DNA of 64,000 bases from Methylomonas paludis (GTDB lineage Bacteria; Pseudomonadota; Gammaproteobacteria; Methylococcales; Methylomonadaceae). The position numbers and the translations under genes are program-made. Shown piece after piece: positions 1 through 8,572 of the stretch. The stretch is taken from positions 2,852,001 to 2,916,000 of the forward strand of contig NZ_CP073754.1 in the NCBI RefSeq assembly GCF_018734325.1, given 5' to 3'. How positions within the stretch are numbered: the stretch's first letter is position 1; each line of letters starts with the position of its first letter. The notes beneath the pieces were generated by a model that did no database searches, was not told the DNA's origin, and was given only the letters and a program-made list of their open reading frames with translations.

Positions 1-315
1 GTTGACTTGATCAATGTTGACGACAAAGCTTTTGTTGCCAAAGAATCTGTGAAACTGGGCGCACAAATCGTCGGTATTCACACCGGTCTGGATGCGCAAG
101 CAGCCGGCCAAACCCCATTTGCGGACTTGCAAGACATCGCGGCTCTGGGCCTGAACGTCAGAATTTCCGTTGCCGGCGGTATCAAACAATCTACTGTACA
201 ACAAGTAGTTGCTTCTGGTGCCACCATCATCGTAGTTGGTGCGGCTATCTACGGCGCACCATCACCAGCTGAAGCTGCGCGTGAAATCCGTGAATTGGTT
301 GATGCGGCGGTATAA
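1..315 (+). CDS. hxlA: 3-hexulose-6-phosphate synthase, C-terminal part (5' end outside window)
   Basis: This is the end of the enzyme that condenses formaldehyde with ribulose 5-phosphate to hexulose 6-phosphate, the fixation step of the RuMP cycle. The reading frame is open from base 1, so the gene starts upstream of the window; about 104 residues are visible. The piece contains the family segment GIHTGLDAQAAGQTP, a later VAGGI stretch and a phosphate-binding-like VVGAAI near the end, as in the orotidine-decarboxylase-type TIM barrel. The stop codon lies 3 bases before the isomerase gene, so the two RuMP enzymes are almost certainly co-transcribed. Recognition is by sequence pattern and by the next gene. 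Confidence 0.93.
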   Translation, partial: VDLINVDDKAFVAKESVKLGAQIVGIHTGLDAQAAGQTPFADLQDIAALGLNVRISVAGGIKQSTVQQVVASGATIIVVGAAIYGAPSPAEAAREIRELVDAAV

Positions 316-318
316 ATC

Positions 319-852
319 ATGCATCAAGAACTCATTATTAACAAAATTTCCAGCATACTTGAAGCTACCAGCGACTCTTACGATAAGCTGTTAACTGATT
401 ATCTGGATGGCGCAAAACGGATTTTTATATCCGGTGCTGGTCGCTCAGGCCTGATAGGCCGGTTTTTTGCCATGCGCCTGATGCACAGTGGTTATGATGT
501 CAGCGTAGTCGGCGAAATCGTCACCCCCAGCATCAAAGAGGGTGACTTATTGGTCATTATTTCTGGTTCCGGTGAAACCGAGCAATTAATTGCTTTTACC
601 AAAAAAGCCAAATCAATCGGTGCCAGAATTTTGCTGATTTCAGCCAAAGCCGACTCAACGATTGGCGACTTGGCTGATCTGACTTTGCAGATCGGCCAAG
701 ACGAGCTGTACGGTAAAGTCAAAGGTATGCCTATGGGTACTGTTTTCGAACTGTCTACCCTGTTTTTCCTGGAAGCCACCGTATCGCATTTGATACACGA
801 TAAAGGTATTCCTGAAGAAGAAATGAGATCCAGACACGCCAATCTGGAATAA
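319..852 (+). CDS. hxlB: 6-phospho-3-hexuloisomerase
   Basis: The enzyme isomerises hexulose 6-phosphate to fructose 6-phosphate, the second RuMP step. The 177-residue protein is a single SIS (sugar isomerase) domain: SGAGRSG at residues 38-44 and SGSGET at 82-87 are the phosphosugar-binding loops, and the C-terminal region has the conserved E-x-R-H-A-N-L-E ending. The length is normal for the family. It starts 3 bases after the synthase gene, the usual order, and a hairpin 16 bases after the stop probably ends the transcript. Confidence 0.95.
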   Translation: MHQELIINKISSILEATSDSYDKLLTDYLDGAKRIFISGAGRSGLIGRFFAMRLMHSGYDVSVVGEIVTPSIKEGDLLVIISGSGETEQLIAFTKKAKSIGARILLISAKADSTIGDLADLTLQIGQDELYGKVKGMPMGTVFELSTLFFLEATVSHLIHDKGIPEEEMRSRHANLE

Positions 853-867
853 TCTCACTGTAACTAG

Positions 868-905
868 AGGCCTGCACCTAATCCAAGGATACGCAGGCCT
901 TCTAA
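868..905 (+). terminator. Hairpin after hxlB, possible terminator
   Basis: AGGCCTGC at 868-875 pairs with GCAGGCCT at 893-900 across a 17-base loop, followed by a weak T-rich run. It lies between hxlB and tkt, so it may end or attenuate the hxlAB transcript. The poor T tract keeps confidence modest. Confidence 0.5.
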
Positions 906-1055
906 ATATTTGCTGTCGTAGTGATGACGCAGGCCACAACCCTAACAATAGCCTATTGGTTTTGTCGTCGCCGGGAGTTAACAAAGCCTCAGCCAGAGTG
1001 ATGGCTTGAAAAGTCAAGCATCGCCTTTAAAATAACAAATAAAAGGAGACCAACA

Positions 1056-3068
1056 ATGCCTTCGCGTCGAGATTTAGCGAACGCCATACGCGCACTCAGT
1101 ATGGATGCCGTGCAAAAAGCCAACTCAGGCCACCCCGGAGCGCCGATGGGGATGGCTGATATTGCCGAAGTGCTGTGGAACGATTTTTTGCACCACAACC
1201 CGGCTAATCCGAAATGGCCAGACCGTGACCGTTTCATATTATCCAACGGCCACGGCTCTATGCTGCTGTACTCGTTACTGCACCTGAGCGGCTACGACCT
1301 GCCGATAGAAGAACTGAAAAACTTCCGCCAACTGCACTCTCGCACCGCCGGTCACCCTGAATACGGCTATGCACCGGGCGTCGAAACCACCACTGGCCCT
1401 TTAGGCCAAGGCATCACCAATGCCGTCGGTTTTGCGCTGGCAGAACGCACCCTGGGCGGCCAGTTTAACAAACCCGGCCATGAGATCGTCGATCATTACA
1501 CCTACGTGTTTTTAGGCGACGGTTGCTTAATGGAAGGCATTTCTCACGAAGCCGCCTCTTTGGCAGGCTCACTGGGCCTGGGTAAACTGATTGCCATCTA
1601 CGACGACAACAACATTTCCATTGACGGTGAAGTCCGTGGTCACGGCAACGTCAGCGGCTGGTTCCTGGACAACACCCCAAAACGCTTTGAAGCCTATGGC
1701 TGGCACGTCATCCCTAAAGTGGATGGCCACGATGCCGCCGCGATTCAAGCGGCCATTGCCGAAGCGCGTCAAGTCACCGACAGACCGAGCATTATCTGCG
1801 CCCAAACCATTATCGGCTGGGGTTCACCCAACAAAGAAGGCAAAGAAGACTGCCACGGTGCGGCCCTGGGCGAAGCCGAAGTCGCGGCTACCCGTGAACG
1901 TATCGGCTGGCCTTACCCTGCTTTCGAAATACCGGCTGACATCAAATCCGGCTGGGATGCCAACAATAAAGGCGCCCGTCTGGAAAGCGAATGGAACGAA
2001 AAATTCGAAAAATACCGTGCCGCCTATCCAGAACTGGCTGCCGAATTCGAACGCCGCATCGTAGGTCAGCTGCCTAGCGACTGGACCGAAAAAGCCAACG
2101 CCTTCATTGCCGCCGTCGATGCCAAAGCCGAAACCATCGCCACCCGTAAAGCTTCACAAAACAGCCTGAACGGTTTCGGCCCGCTGTTGCCTGAACTGCT
2201 CGGCGGCTCAGCTGACCTGGCCGGCTCCAACCTGACCCTGTGGTCAGGCTGCAAAGATGTCAACGTCGACGGCTACAACGGCAACTACATCTACTACGGC
2301 GTGCGCGAATTCGGCATGTCAGCCATCATGAACGGCCTAGTATTGCACGGCGGCTTCAAACCTTACGGCGCCACCTTCCTGATGTTCTCAGAATATGCCC
2401 GTAACGCCCTGCGGATGGCAGCCCTGATGAAAATCCCCACCATCTTCGTCTACACCCACGACTCCATCGGTCTGGGCGAAGACGGCCCGACTCATCAACC
2501 GGTCGAACAAACCGCCACCTTGCGACTGATCCCCAACATGCAAGTCTGGCGGCCCTGTGATGCCGTTGAATCAGCCGTCAGTTGGAAAGCCGCGCTGGAA
2601 AGACAAGATGGCCCTAGCACCCTGATCTTCTCGCGCCAAAACCTGCCGCACATCCCGCGGACAGCCGCGCAAATCGAAGCCATCAGCAAAGGCGGCTACA
2701 TCCTGAAAGACAGCGCCGGCACCCCGGATGCCATCATCATCGCGACCGGTTCCGAAGTCGAACTGGCTGTCAAAGCCGCAGAAGCACTGACCGCCAAAGG
2801 CAAAAACATCCGCGTGGTGTCCCTGCCGTCGACCAACGTTTTCGAAGCGCAGGATCAAGCTTATCGGGACAGCGTATTGCCGCCTAGCATCAGCAAACGC
2901 GTTGTTGTCGAGGCTGGTGTCACCGACACCTGGTGGAAATATGCCGGCAGCAACGGCAAAGTTGTCGGTTTGGATCGCTTCGGTGAATCCGCTCCTGCGC
3001 CTCTGCTGTTCAAAGAATTCGGCTTTACCGTCGAAAATGTTGTCGCTAATGTCGAAGCAGTGCTTTAA
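1056..3068 (+). CDS. tkt: Transketolase
   Basis: Thiamine-diphosphate enzyme that moves two-carbon units between sugar phosphates; in the RuMP cycle it helps regenerate ribulose 5-phosphate. The 670-residue length is normal. SGHPGAPMG lies at residues 24-32, the ThDP/Mg motif GDGCLMEG at 154-161, and further on are the pyrimidine-domain stretch with [14 protein letters not shown] and the C-terminal transketolase domain. The ATG is preceded by AAGGAG at 1043-1048, a good ribosome-binding site. It sits between hxlAB and the transaldolase/aldolase genes, fitting a RuMP role. Confidence 0.96.
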   Translation: MPSRRDLANAIRALSMDAVQKANSGHPGAPMGMADIAEVLWNDFLHHNPANPKWPDRDRFILSNGHGSMLLYSLLHLSGYDLPIEELKNFRQLHSRTAGHPEYGYAPGVETTTGPLGQGITNAVGFALAERTLGGQFNKPGHEIVDHYTYVFLGDGCLMEGISHEAASLAGSLGLGKLIAIYDDNNISIDGEVRGHGNVSGWFLDNTPKRFEAYGWHVIPKVDGHDAAAIQAAIAEARQVTDRPSIICAQTIIGWGSPNKEGKEDCHGAALGEAEVAATRERIGWPYPAFEIPADIKSGWDANNKGARLESEWNEKFEKYRAAYPELAAEFERRIVGQLPSDWTEKANAFIAAVDAKAETIATRKASQNSLNGFGPLLPELLGGSADLAGSNLTLWSGCKDVNVDGYNGNYIYYGVREFGMSAIMNGLVLHGGFKPYGATFLMFSEYARNALRMAALMKIPTIFVYTHDSIGLGEDGPTHQPVEQTATLRLIPNMQVWRPCDAVESAVSWKAALERQDGPSTLIFSRQNLPHIPRTAAQIEAISKGGYILKDSAGTPDAIIIATGSEVELAVKAAEALTAKGKNIRVVSLPSTNVFEAQDQAYRDSVLPPSISKRVVVEAGVTDTWWKYAGSNGKVVGLDRFGESAPAPLLFKEFGFTVENVVANVEAVL

Positions 3069-3128
3069 TAACCAACGAGTTGAGGTCGGCTATCGCCCGG
3101 CCTCAATGCGTTTTCAACGAAATGATAG

Positions 3129-3800
3129 GTGAAAAACGTGAATAAAAATAAATTAACAACAGCTGTATTGACTGCATTAGTGCTGGCAAGCTCGTCGGCA
3201 ATAGCCGCTAACGATTACCCGGCATCAGATTTTCAACCTAAGGTATTGTTTAGTGACAGCAGCGCCACATCTGCCGCAGGCTCTAGTACGACTAAAAAAA
3301 CCGCTGAGCCTGTTGAAGCTGACCCCAACTTTCCTGCCGCCAACTATCAGCCTAAAGTATTATTTAATGATGCTGAATATAAACACTCTGCAGCCGCTCC
3401 AAACAGCGGTGCAGCAAGCTCTGCCGCCACATCCAGCGCAGCAGCTTCCAGTGCGGAAAGCAGCGCAGCCGAGCCAACTGCTTCTAATAACAATACGCTG
3501 ATTGGTTTATTGGCCCTGGCAGCAGTAGGATTTTTCTTGTACAAAAAGAACTCTGCAGTCAGCACCGGTTCCAGCAGCGCGCCTGCTGCCTCCAGTACAG
3601 ATCAAAGTGCCACCGGCGTTGAAAAATACCTGGAGAAACAAGGCCTGAACAAAACAGGCGTTGCTAAATATCTGGAAAAACAAGGCGCCAATCCTGCCAC
3701 GGGTGTTGCCAAATATGTAGCAAAACAAATTGTTAAGGATCGTAGCGCTGCTGCCGCCAAAACCACTGGTGTAGAAAGATATCTGCGCGATAAAGGTTGA
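3129..3800 (+). CDS. Unrecognised Ala/Ser-rich exported or membrane protein with C-terminal repeats
   Basis: I do not recognise a family. The 223-residue protein begins (GTG start) with a likely signal peptide ending near SAIA (residues 23-26). Two related motifs, F-Q-P-K-V-L-F and Y-Q-P-K-V-L-F, follow at about 35-41 and 73-79, then a low-complexity Ala/Ser stretch (about 87-118). A hydrophobic segment at 122-138 precedes KK, which suggests a single membrane span. The tail holds four copies of a short unit, TGVEKYLEKQG, TGVAKYLEKQG, TGVAKYVAKQ and TGVERYLRDKG. It lies between tkt and tal on the same strand, 60 bases after tkt. The start could also be the internal ATG-less GTG at codon 4. Function unknown. 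Confidence 0.75.
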   Translation: MKNVNKNKLTTAVLTALVLASSSAIAANDYPASDFQPKVLFSDSSATSAAGSSTTKKTAEPVEADPNFPAANYQPKVLFNDAEYKHSAAAPNSGAASSAATSSAAASSAESSAAEPTASNNNTLIGLLALAAVGFFLYKKNSAVSTGSSSAPAASSTDQSATGVEKYLEKQGLNKTGVAKYLEKQGANPATGVAKYVAKQIVKDRSAAAAKTTGVERYLRDKG

Positions 3801-3870
3801 TGGTTAATTGTTGACTACCGAGCTTATTGACGCTTAGTTGTCACCACCATCGCTATTAACGGTTTTAACA

Positions 3871-3950
3871 AATCGCCACAAACTTGCAGTATCCTTATCT
3901 GGCTTGCTAAAGGATATTGCAATGAGTGGCGATTCTGCGTGTAGCAGAAT
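3871..3950 (+). repeat. Long imperfect inverted repeat plus adjacent hairpin in the 3801-4182 spacer
   Basis: The 382-base spacer before tal contains an imperfect inverted repeat of about 25 bases: arms 3871-3896 and 3910-3934 share AATCGCCAC and its complement, then TTGCA and ATCCTT blocks, around a short loop. The right arm runs into a second hairpin, ATTCTGC (3932-3938) with GCAGAAT (3944-3950). No open reading frame of interest lies here. It could be a small RNA, a MITE-like relic or an mRNA leader element; nothing decides between these. Confidence 0.55.
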
Positions 3951-4109
3951 TTGAATTAGTTGATTGGTAACTATTCAGGGAAACATTGCCTGATAGCCAT
4001 TTAAATCAGTACGTAGCTGAAAATAATACGCGCCTAATCAAAGTGGATTATGGGCAACTTTAACTCTGCATAGTTACATTGATTATTGATACTAATGCCT
4101 TATTAGTTG

Positions 4110-4140
4110 ATGCGGCCTGTTTCTGACAGGCCGCATGGCT
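4110..4140 (+). terminator. Strong 11-bp hairpin just upstream of tal
   Basis: ATGCGGCCTGT (4110-4120) pairs perfectly with ACAGGCCGCAT (4126-4136) around TTCTG, followed by GGCTTTT. It lies 46 bases before the tal start. It could terminate transcription from upstream or act as an attenuator/leader structure of tal. Confidence 0.6.
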
Positions 4141-4182
4141 TTTAAAGGAATTTTTAAATTTTATTACCTTGAGGATATATTT

Positions 4183-5169
4183 ATGGCAAAAAACTTACTT
4201 GAACAACTCCGCGAAGTCACTGTTGTTGTTGCTGATACTGGCGATATCCAGGCGATTGAAACGTTCAAGCCACAAGATGCCACCACCAACCCTTCCTTGA
4301 TTACCGCTGCTGCACAAATGCCGCAATATCAGGGTATTGTTGACGATACCCTGAAAGCGGCCAGAGCTACTTTGGGTGCAGATGCTGCTGCAGCTGATGT
4401 AGTATCACTGGCTTTTGACCGACTGGCGGTTTCCTTTGGTCTGAAAATTCTGGAAATCATTCCAGGCCGGGTATCTACTGAAGTTGATGCGCGTTTGTCT
4501 TATGACACTGATGCCACCATCGCCAAAGGCCGGGAATTGATTGCTCAGTACGAAGCAGCGGGCATTTCAAAATCGAGAATTCTGATCAAAATTGCGGCAA
4601 CCTGGGAAGGTATTCAAGCAGCAGCCGTTCTGGAAAAAGAAGGCATTGCCTGTAATTTGACCCTGTTGTTTGGCTTACACCAAGCGATTGCCTGCGCTGA
4701 AAACGGCATCACTTTGATTTCGCCGTTTGTCGGCCGGATTCTGGACTGGTATAAAAAAGATACCGGTCGTGATTCTTACCCAGCAGCTGAAGATCCAGGC
4801 GTATTGTCTGTAACTGAAGTTTACAATTATTATAAAAAATTCGGTTATAAAACCGAAGTAATGGGTGCCAGCTTCAGAAACATCGGCGAAATCACCGAAC
4901 TGGCGGGCAGCGATTTGCTGACCATTGCGCCTTCATTGCTGGCTGAATTACAAGCTGTGGAAGGTGATTTACCGCGTAAACTGGATCCAGTGAAAGCGGC
5001 TGCGGCTGATATTGAAAAAATCGTTGTTGATAAAGCCACTTTTGACGCTATGCACGAAGCCAACCGTATGGCCAAAGAAAAATTGGCTGAAGGTATTGAC
5101 GGCTTTACCAAAGCGTTGGAAACTCTGGAAAAACTGCTGTCGGATCGCCTGGCTAGTTTGGAAGCTTAA
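4183..5169 (+). CDS. tal: Transaldolase
   Basis: Transfers dihydroxyacetone units between sugar phosphates in the rearrangement phase of the RuMP or pentose phosphate pathway. With the ATG at 4183, preceded by GAGG at 4171-4174, the protein has 328 residues, close to the TalA/TalB class; an upstream in-frame ATG at 4135 lies inside a hairpin and is unlikely. The motif DATTNPSL is at residues 32-39. [11 protein letters not shown] at 133-143 carries the probable Schiff-base lysine K136. Its neighbours are the class II aldolase downstream and, further upstream, transketolase. Confidence 0.95.
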   Translation: MAKNLLEQLREVTVVVADTGDIQAIETFKPQDATTNPSLITAAAQMPQYQGIVDDTLKAARATLGADAAAADVVSLAFDRLAVSFGLKILEIIPGRVSTEVDARLSYDTDATIAKGRELIAQYEAAGISKSRILIKIAATWEGIQAAAVLEKEGIACNLTLLFGLHQAIACAENGITLISPFVGRILDWYKKDTGRDSYPAAEDPGVLSVTEVYNYYKKFGYKTEVMGASFRNIGEITELAGSDLLTIAPSLLAELQAVEGDLPRKLDPVKAAAADIEKIVVDKATFDAMHEANRMAKEKLAEGIDGFTKALETLEKLLSDRLASLEA

Positions 5170-5176
5170 CAGCTCC

Positions 5177-5214
5177 GCCTGTACTGAACGTTTCACGGCC
5201 TGGTACAGGCTTTA
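5177..5214 (+). terminator. Hairpin after tal
   Basis: GCCTGTAC (5177-5184) pairs with GTACAGGC (5203-5210), followed by TTTATT. This fits a weak terminator or attenuator between tal and fba. Confidence 0.5.
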
Positions 5215-5222
5215 TTCAAATG

Positions 5223-5246
5223 GGGATTGCCTAGCTCGGCAATCCC
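5223..5246 (+). other. Second hairpin in the tal-fba spacer
   Basis: GGGATTGCC (5223-5231) pairs with GGCAATCCC (5238-5246) around a 6-base loop with no T tract after it. It lies 23 bases before the fba ATG, close enough to affect mRNA processing or ribosome access, though this is inference. Confidence 0.45.
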
Positions 5247-5269
5247 ATCCCTAAGCTTAAGGTGAATGC

Positions 5270-6349
5270 ATGTCTCAAAAAATATTAGACGTAGTTAAAC
5301 CCGGTGTTGTTACCGGTGAAGATGTTCAAAAAATCTTTGCTATCTGCAAAGAAAACAAATTTGCCTTACCGGCAGTGAATGTAATCAGTACTGATACCAT
5401 TAACTCGGTACTGGAAGCCGCTGCTAAAGCAAAATCTGCGGTATTTGTGCAATTTTCAAACGGCGGCGCCGCTTTTGTCGCCGGTAAGGGTTTAAAACTG
5501 GAAGGTCAACTGCCGTCCATTCTCGGCGCCATTTCCGGTGCTCAGCATGTCCACGCTCTGGCTGAATATTATGGCGTACCGGTGATTTTACACACCGACC
5601 ATGCTGCAAAAAAATTATTACCCTGGATAGACGGCCTGCTCGATGCCGGCGAAAAACATTTTGCGGCTACCGGTAAACCGCTGTTCAGCTCACACATGCT
5701 GGATTTATCTGAAGAAAGTCTGGTAGAAAATATTGAAATCTGCGGTCATTATCTGGAACGCATGTCCAAATTGGGCATGACTCTGGAAATTGAACTGGGC
5801 GTCACCGGTGGTGAAGAAGATGGTGTGGATAACAGCGGTGTGGATCACTCATCACTGTATACCCAACCCGAAGATGTGGCTTATGCTTATGAGCAATTAA
5901 GTAAAATCAGTCATCGTTTTACTATCGCAGCTTCTTTTGGTAACGTACATGGTGTCTACTCGCCAGGTAATGTGAAATTGACTCCATCCATTCTGGCCAA
6001 TTCACAGGCCTATGTCTCTGAAAAATTTGGCGTGCCACACAACACCCTGAATTTCGTTTTCCATGGTGGTTCAGGCTCATCGCCAGAAGAAATCAAGGAA
6101 TCCATCAGTTACGGTGTGGTAAAAATGAATATCGACACCGATACCCAATGGGCAACCTGGGCCGGTATTAAAGATTTCTATCTGAAAAATGAAGGTTATT
6201 TACAAGGCCAGATCGGTAATCCTGACGGCCCTGACAAACCAAATAAAAAATACTATGATCCACGGGTTTGGCAACGTGCCGGCCAGGTTGGCATGGTAAC
6301 TCGTTTGGAACAGGCGTTTCAGGAATTGAACGCGGTTAATACGCTGTAA
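5270..6349 (+). CDS. fba: Class II fructose-bisphosphate aldolase
   Basis: Zinc enzyme that splits fructose 1,6-bisphosphate to dihydroxyacetone phosphate and glyceraldehyde 3-phosphate; in methylotrophs it serves the glycolytic cleavage arm of the RuMP cycle. The length of 359 residues equals that of the Escherichia coli FbaA type. HTDHAAKK at 108-115 holds the catalytic Asp (110) and zinc-ligand His (111). SFGNVHGVYSPGN and the phosphate-binding FHGGSGS follow in the C-terminal half. An AAGGTG ribosome site precedes the ATG. A strong terminator follows. Confidence 0.95.
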   Translation: MSQKILDVVKPGVVTGEDVQKIFAICKENKFALPAVNVISTDTINSVLEAAAKAKSAVFVQFSNGGAAFVAGKGLKLEGQLPSILGAISGAQHVHALAEYYGVPVILHTDHAAKKLLPWIDGLLDAGEKHFAATGKPLFSSHMLDLSEESLVENIEICGHYLERMSKLGMTLEIELGVTGGEEDGVDNSGVDHSSLYTQPEDVAYAYEQLSKISHRFTIAASFGNVHGVYSPGNVKLTPSILANSQAYVSEKFGVPHNTLNFVFHGGSGSSPEEIKESISYGVVKMNIDTDTQWATWAGIKDFYLKNEGYLQGQIGNPDGPDKPNKKYYDPRVWQRAGQVGMVTRLEQAFQELNAVNTL

Positions 6350-6394
6350 TTCCATGACTGGTTGACACAGCCTGAATAAAGAATGCTATTACCT

Positions 6395-6421
6395 AGGGGT
6401 GACTAATGTCACCCCTTTTTA
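6395..6421 (+). terminator. Rho-independent terminator after fba
   Basis: AGGGGTGAC (6395-6403) pairs with GTCACCCCT (6408-6416) around TAAT, followed by a T run. This is a textbook terminator 46 bases after the fba stop and ends the RuMP gene block. Confidence 0.85.
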
Positions 6422-6497
6422 GGTATATATACCTAATAATTGGGCTGCAAAAAATTATCGGTCGGCTTATTTTCAAAGGCATTGGTCGATTAAAAAC

Positions 6498-6516
6498 AAT
6501 TAAGGTCCCCTTAATT
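6498..6516. promoter_or_regulatory. Palindrome upstream of the PEP-CTERM-like gene
   Basis: AATTAAGG (6498-6505) and CCTTAATT (6509-6516) form a perfect 8-base inverted repeat with a 3-base spacer, about 85 bases before the ATG at 6601. The tight spacer suits a dimeric repressor or activator site better than an RNA hairpin. The regulator is unknown. Confidence 0.4.
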
Positions 6517-6600
6517 TAAATATTGATATTTTTATAAAAACGGTGTACCTTAAAAGTGCCTTAGTTGGCAAAAAAACCTTTCAATACACGGAGACGCATC

Positions 6601-7182
6601 ATGAAAGCCAAGAAAATCGCTCTATCCCTAGCCATTATGGCATTTGCTTTTTCACCGCTGGCAAACGCTACAACCACTCATAACCTAGGTACTTTGTCAG
6701 GTATACCTAGCAATACATATATCAGTAGTGCAGACTCAGATACCAAATATATCTTTACTTCACCGTCATTAGCCTCTACTTTAAGCGGCACATCGACTTA
6801 TTCTTTCACATTCGAAACTATCCTTAATCTTAATGGTCAAATCATTTCTGATACTACAGTGGGCTATGAATTAAGCTCTGTTGAAGTATTTAAAGGTAGC
6901 ACTTTGATTGATACGGTTACCGCAACCAAAACCTTAATTGGTCCAAACTCCTATGATTACAGCGCTATTGTTGGCGACGTAAAATTAGAACCTTCCACTA
7001 CCTATACAGTTGAAATTTTTGGTACTTCTTTCGCCAACTTTCCTTTTCAAGGTAACATAGCCATCAATGCTGCAGCTGTTCCAGAAGCAGAAGAATGGGC
7101 GATGCTGTTGTTGGGCTTACCTTTGATTGCTTGGGCATCTGGTCGTAAATCTGCTGTGAAATCATCAGTGGTTGCGGCATAA
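6601..7182 (+). CDS. Exported protein with PEP-CTERM-like sorting tail
   Basis: A 193-residue protein starting at ATG 6601, which follows GGAG at 6590-6593; an ORF start further upstream at 6565 would precede the signal peptide by 12 codons. The N-terminus is a classic signal peptide (Lys-rich start, hydrophobic core, cleavage near ANA at about 22-24). The body is Ser/Thr-rich and beta-like. The C-terminus has VPEAEEWAMLLLGLPLIAW followed by a basic cluster (GRK), the layout of PEP-CTERM sorting signals read by an exosortase in exopolysaccharide-making Gram-negatives. The motif is PEA rather than PEP. The body has no recognised function; the gene stands alone between terminators. Confidence 0.75.
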   Translation: MKAKKIALSLAIMAFAFSPLANATTTHNLGTLSGIPSNTYISSADSDTKYIFTSPSLASTLSGTSTYSFTFETILNLNGQIISDTTVGYELSSVEVFKGSTLIDTVTATKTLIGPNSYDYSAIVGDVKLEPSTTYTVEIFGTSFANFPFQGNIAINAAAVPEAEEWAMLLLGLPLIAWASGRKSAVKSSVVAA

Positions 7183-7242
7183 GCATTTGGTATATTGCAC
7201 CACACAGTTGATTTAACTGTCTGACAGCAAGATTAACTGCTG

Positions 7243-7275
7243 GCATGATGCAAATCATGCTAGCGGTATTTTTTT
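7243..7275 (+). terminator. Terminator after the PEP-CTERM-like gene
   Basis: GCATGAT (7243-7249) pairs with ATCATGC (7254-7260) around a 4-base loop, then TAGCGGTA and seven Ts. The gap between stem and T run lowers confidence. Confidence 0.55.
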
Positions 7276-7326
7276 ATGACCGACACATTCGTGTCTGTTT
7301 GATTTTGCTAAAAATAGTGCCGAACC

Positions 7327-7359
7327 CGCGCCAAGCACACGGCCTCTTTGCTTGGCGCG
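7327..7359. other. Strong 11-bp hairpin upstream of hrcA
   Basis: CGCGCCAAGCA (7327-7337) pairs perfectly with TGCTTGGCGCG (7349-7359) around an 11-base loop. No T tract follows on the plus strand. It lies before the hrcA promoter region; role unknown. Confidence 0.5.
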
Positions 7360-7401
7360 TGGCACACGACCCTTCTATGCTCAATTCCCTGCTTTGTCAT
7401 A

Positions 7402-7429
7402 TTGACAAGATTTTGCCGAACTGTTAGCT
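7402..7429 (+). promoter_or_regulatory. Candidate sigma-70 promoter of hrcA
   Basis: A consensus -35 TTGACA at 7402-7407 is followed after 16 bases by a weak -10 TTAGCT at 7424-7429. It ends 4 bases before the CIRCE operator, an arrangement expected for HrcA autorepression. Confidence 0.5.
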
Positions 7430-7433
7430 TTGC

Positions 7434-7460
7434 CTAGCACTCCAGTATTTAGAGTGCCAA
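7434..7460. promoter_or_regulatory. CIRCE operator (HrcA binding site)
   Basis: CTAGCACTC, 9 bases, GAGTGCCAA matches the CIRCE consensus TTAGCACTC-N9-GAGTGCTAA with one change per arm. It lies 21 bases before the chosen hrcA start at 7482. HrcA binds CIRCE to repress class I heat-shock genes, so this points to autoregulation of hrcA and probably of the grpE-dnaK-dnaJ genes behind it. Confidence 0.93.
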
Positions 7461-7481
7461 TTGCTATGGTTGGGTATAAGT

Positions 7482-8522
7482 GTGATAAAAAGTCATGAAT
7501 TAAACGAGCGATCGCTCTATCTGTTAAAAGCCCTGGTGGAACGTTATATCCATGACGGCCAGCCTGTAGGCTCCAGAGCGCTGTCCAAAGATCCACAAAT
7601 CCATTTAAGCCCGGCCAGTATCCGCAATGTGATGGCCGACCTGGAAGATATGGGGCTGATCCATTCGCCGCATACTTCAGCCGGACGAATACCCACTGCC
7701 AGTGGCTACCGGATGTTTGTGGATAGCTTGCTGACAGTAAAACCACTAGCTTCTGCCGAACTGGATCAATTGCAACATGGTTTATGTATAGAAGCTGAAA
7801 AAATCACCGACGTTGTTGGCAAAGCCTCGCGTTTATTATCTGAGGTAACGCAAATGGCGGGCGTGGTCACTTTGCCGCGCCGTGAAAATGTGACTTTGCA
7901 GCATATTGAATTTTTGCCGATGTCCAATACCAGAGTATTGGTGATTTTTGTCACCGATGGCGATGAAGTGCATAATAAAATCATTCATACCGGCAAATTG
8001 TTCAGTCCTGCGGAATTGCAGCAAGCTGCCAACTATTTGAATTCGGTTTACGCCGGCCGCAGCCTGACACTCATTCGGCAATTATTGGTCAGCGATCTGG
8101 AAAATGACCGCGTTGCTGTCAATCAGGCTATGCTGGACGCGGTCAATATTGCTCAGCTGACTTTTGCCCAACAACCGAAAGACGATTATGTGTTAAGTGG
8201 CGAAACTAATTTAATGGGATTTTCGGAATTATCGGATATGGACAGGCTTAAGCAGTTGTTTGAGGCCTTTAACCATAAACGCGGCGTAATTCATTTGCTG
8301 GATCAATGTTTGGCTTCGGATGGCGTACAGATTTTTATTGGTGAAGAGTCCGGATATCGGGCCTTTGATCAATGCAGCTTGGTGACGGCGCCCTATTCTG
8401 TTAATGATCAAGTGGTTGGCGTACTGGGCGTGATAGGCCCCACCCGAATGAATTATCAAAAAGTGATTCCGTTTGTGGATGTCACGGCAAAATTATTGGG
8501 TGCAGCCTTGAATCCTAAATAA
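7482..8522 (+). CDS. hrcA: Heat-inducible transcription repressor HrcA
   Basis: Winged-helix repressor that binds CIRCE operators and is stabilised by GroEL. I chose the GTG at 7482 (346 residues, beginning V-I-K-S-H-E-L-N-E-R) because the open frame upstream of it overlaps the CIRCE site. The N-terminal wHTH runs to about residue 75 with the typical SPASIRNVMADLE segment and the HTSAGRIPT motif, followed by the GAF-like C-terminal domain. It heads hrcA-grpE-dnaK-dnaJ-dapB. Confidence 0.95.
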   Translation: MIKSHELNERSLYLLKALVERYIHDGQPVGSRALSKDPQIHLSPASIRNVMADLEDMGLIHSPHTSAGRIPTASGYRMFVDSLLTVKPLASAELDQLQHGLCIEAEKITDVVGKASRLLSEVTQMAGVVTLPRRENVTLQHIEFLPMSNTRVLVIFVTDGDEVHNKIIHTGKLFSPAELQQAANYLNSVYAGRSLTLIRQLLVSDLENDRVAVNQAMLDAVNIAQLTFAQQPKDDYVLSGETNLMGFSELSDMDRLKQLFEAFNHKRGVIHLLDQCLASDGVQIFIGEESGYRAFDQCSLVTAPYSVNDQVVGVLGVIGPTRMNYQKVIPFVDVTAKLLGAALNPK

Positions 8523-8572
8523 ACTGCCCCCAACATTAAGGACAAACCAAATTTTGAATAATGGAGTTAACC

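Noticed and set aside
7461-7481. Upstream TTG as the hrcA start
   Set aside because: It abuts the CIRCE operator and adds residues not typical of HrcA; the GTG at 7482 fits better.
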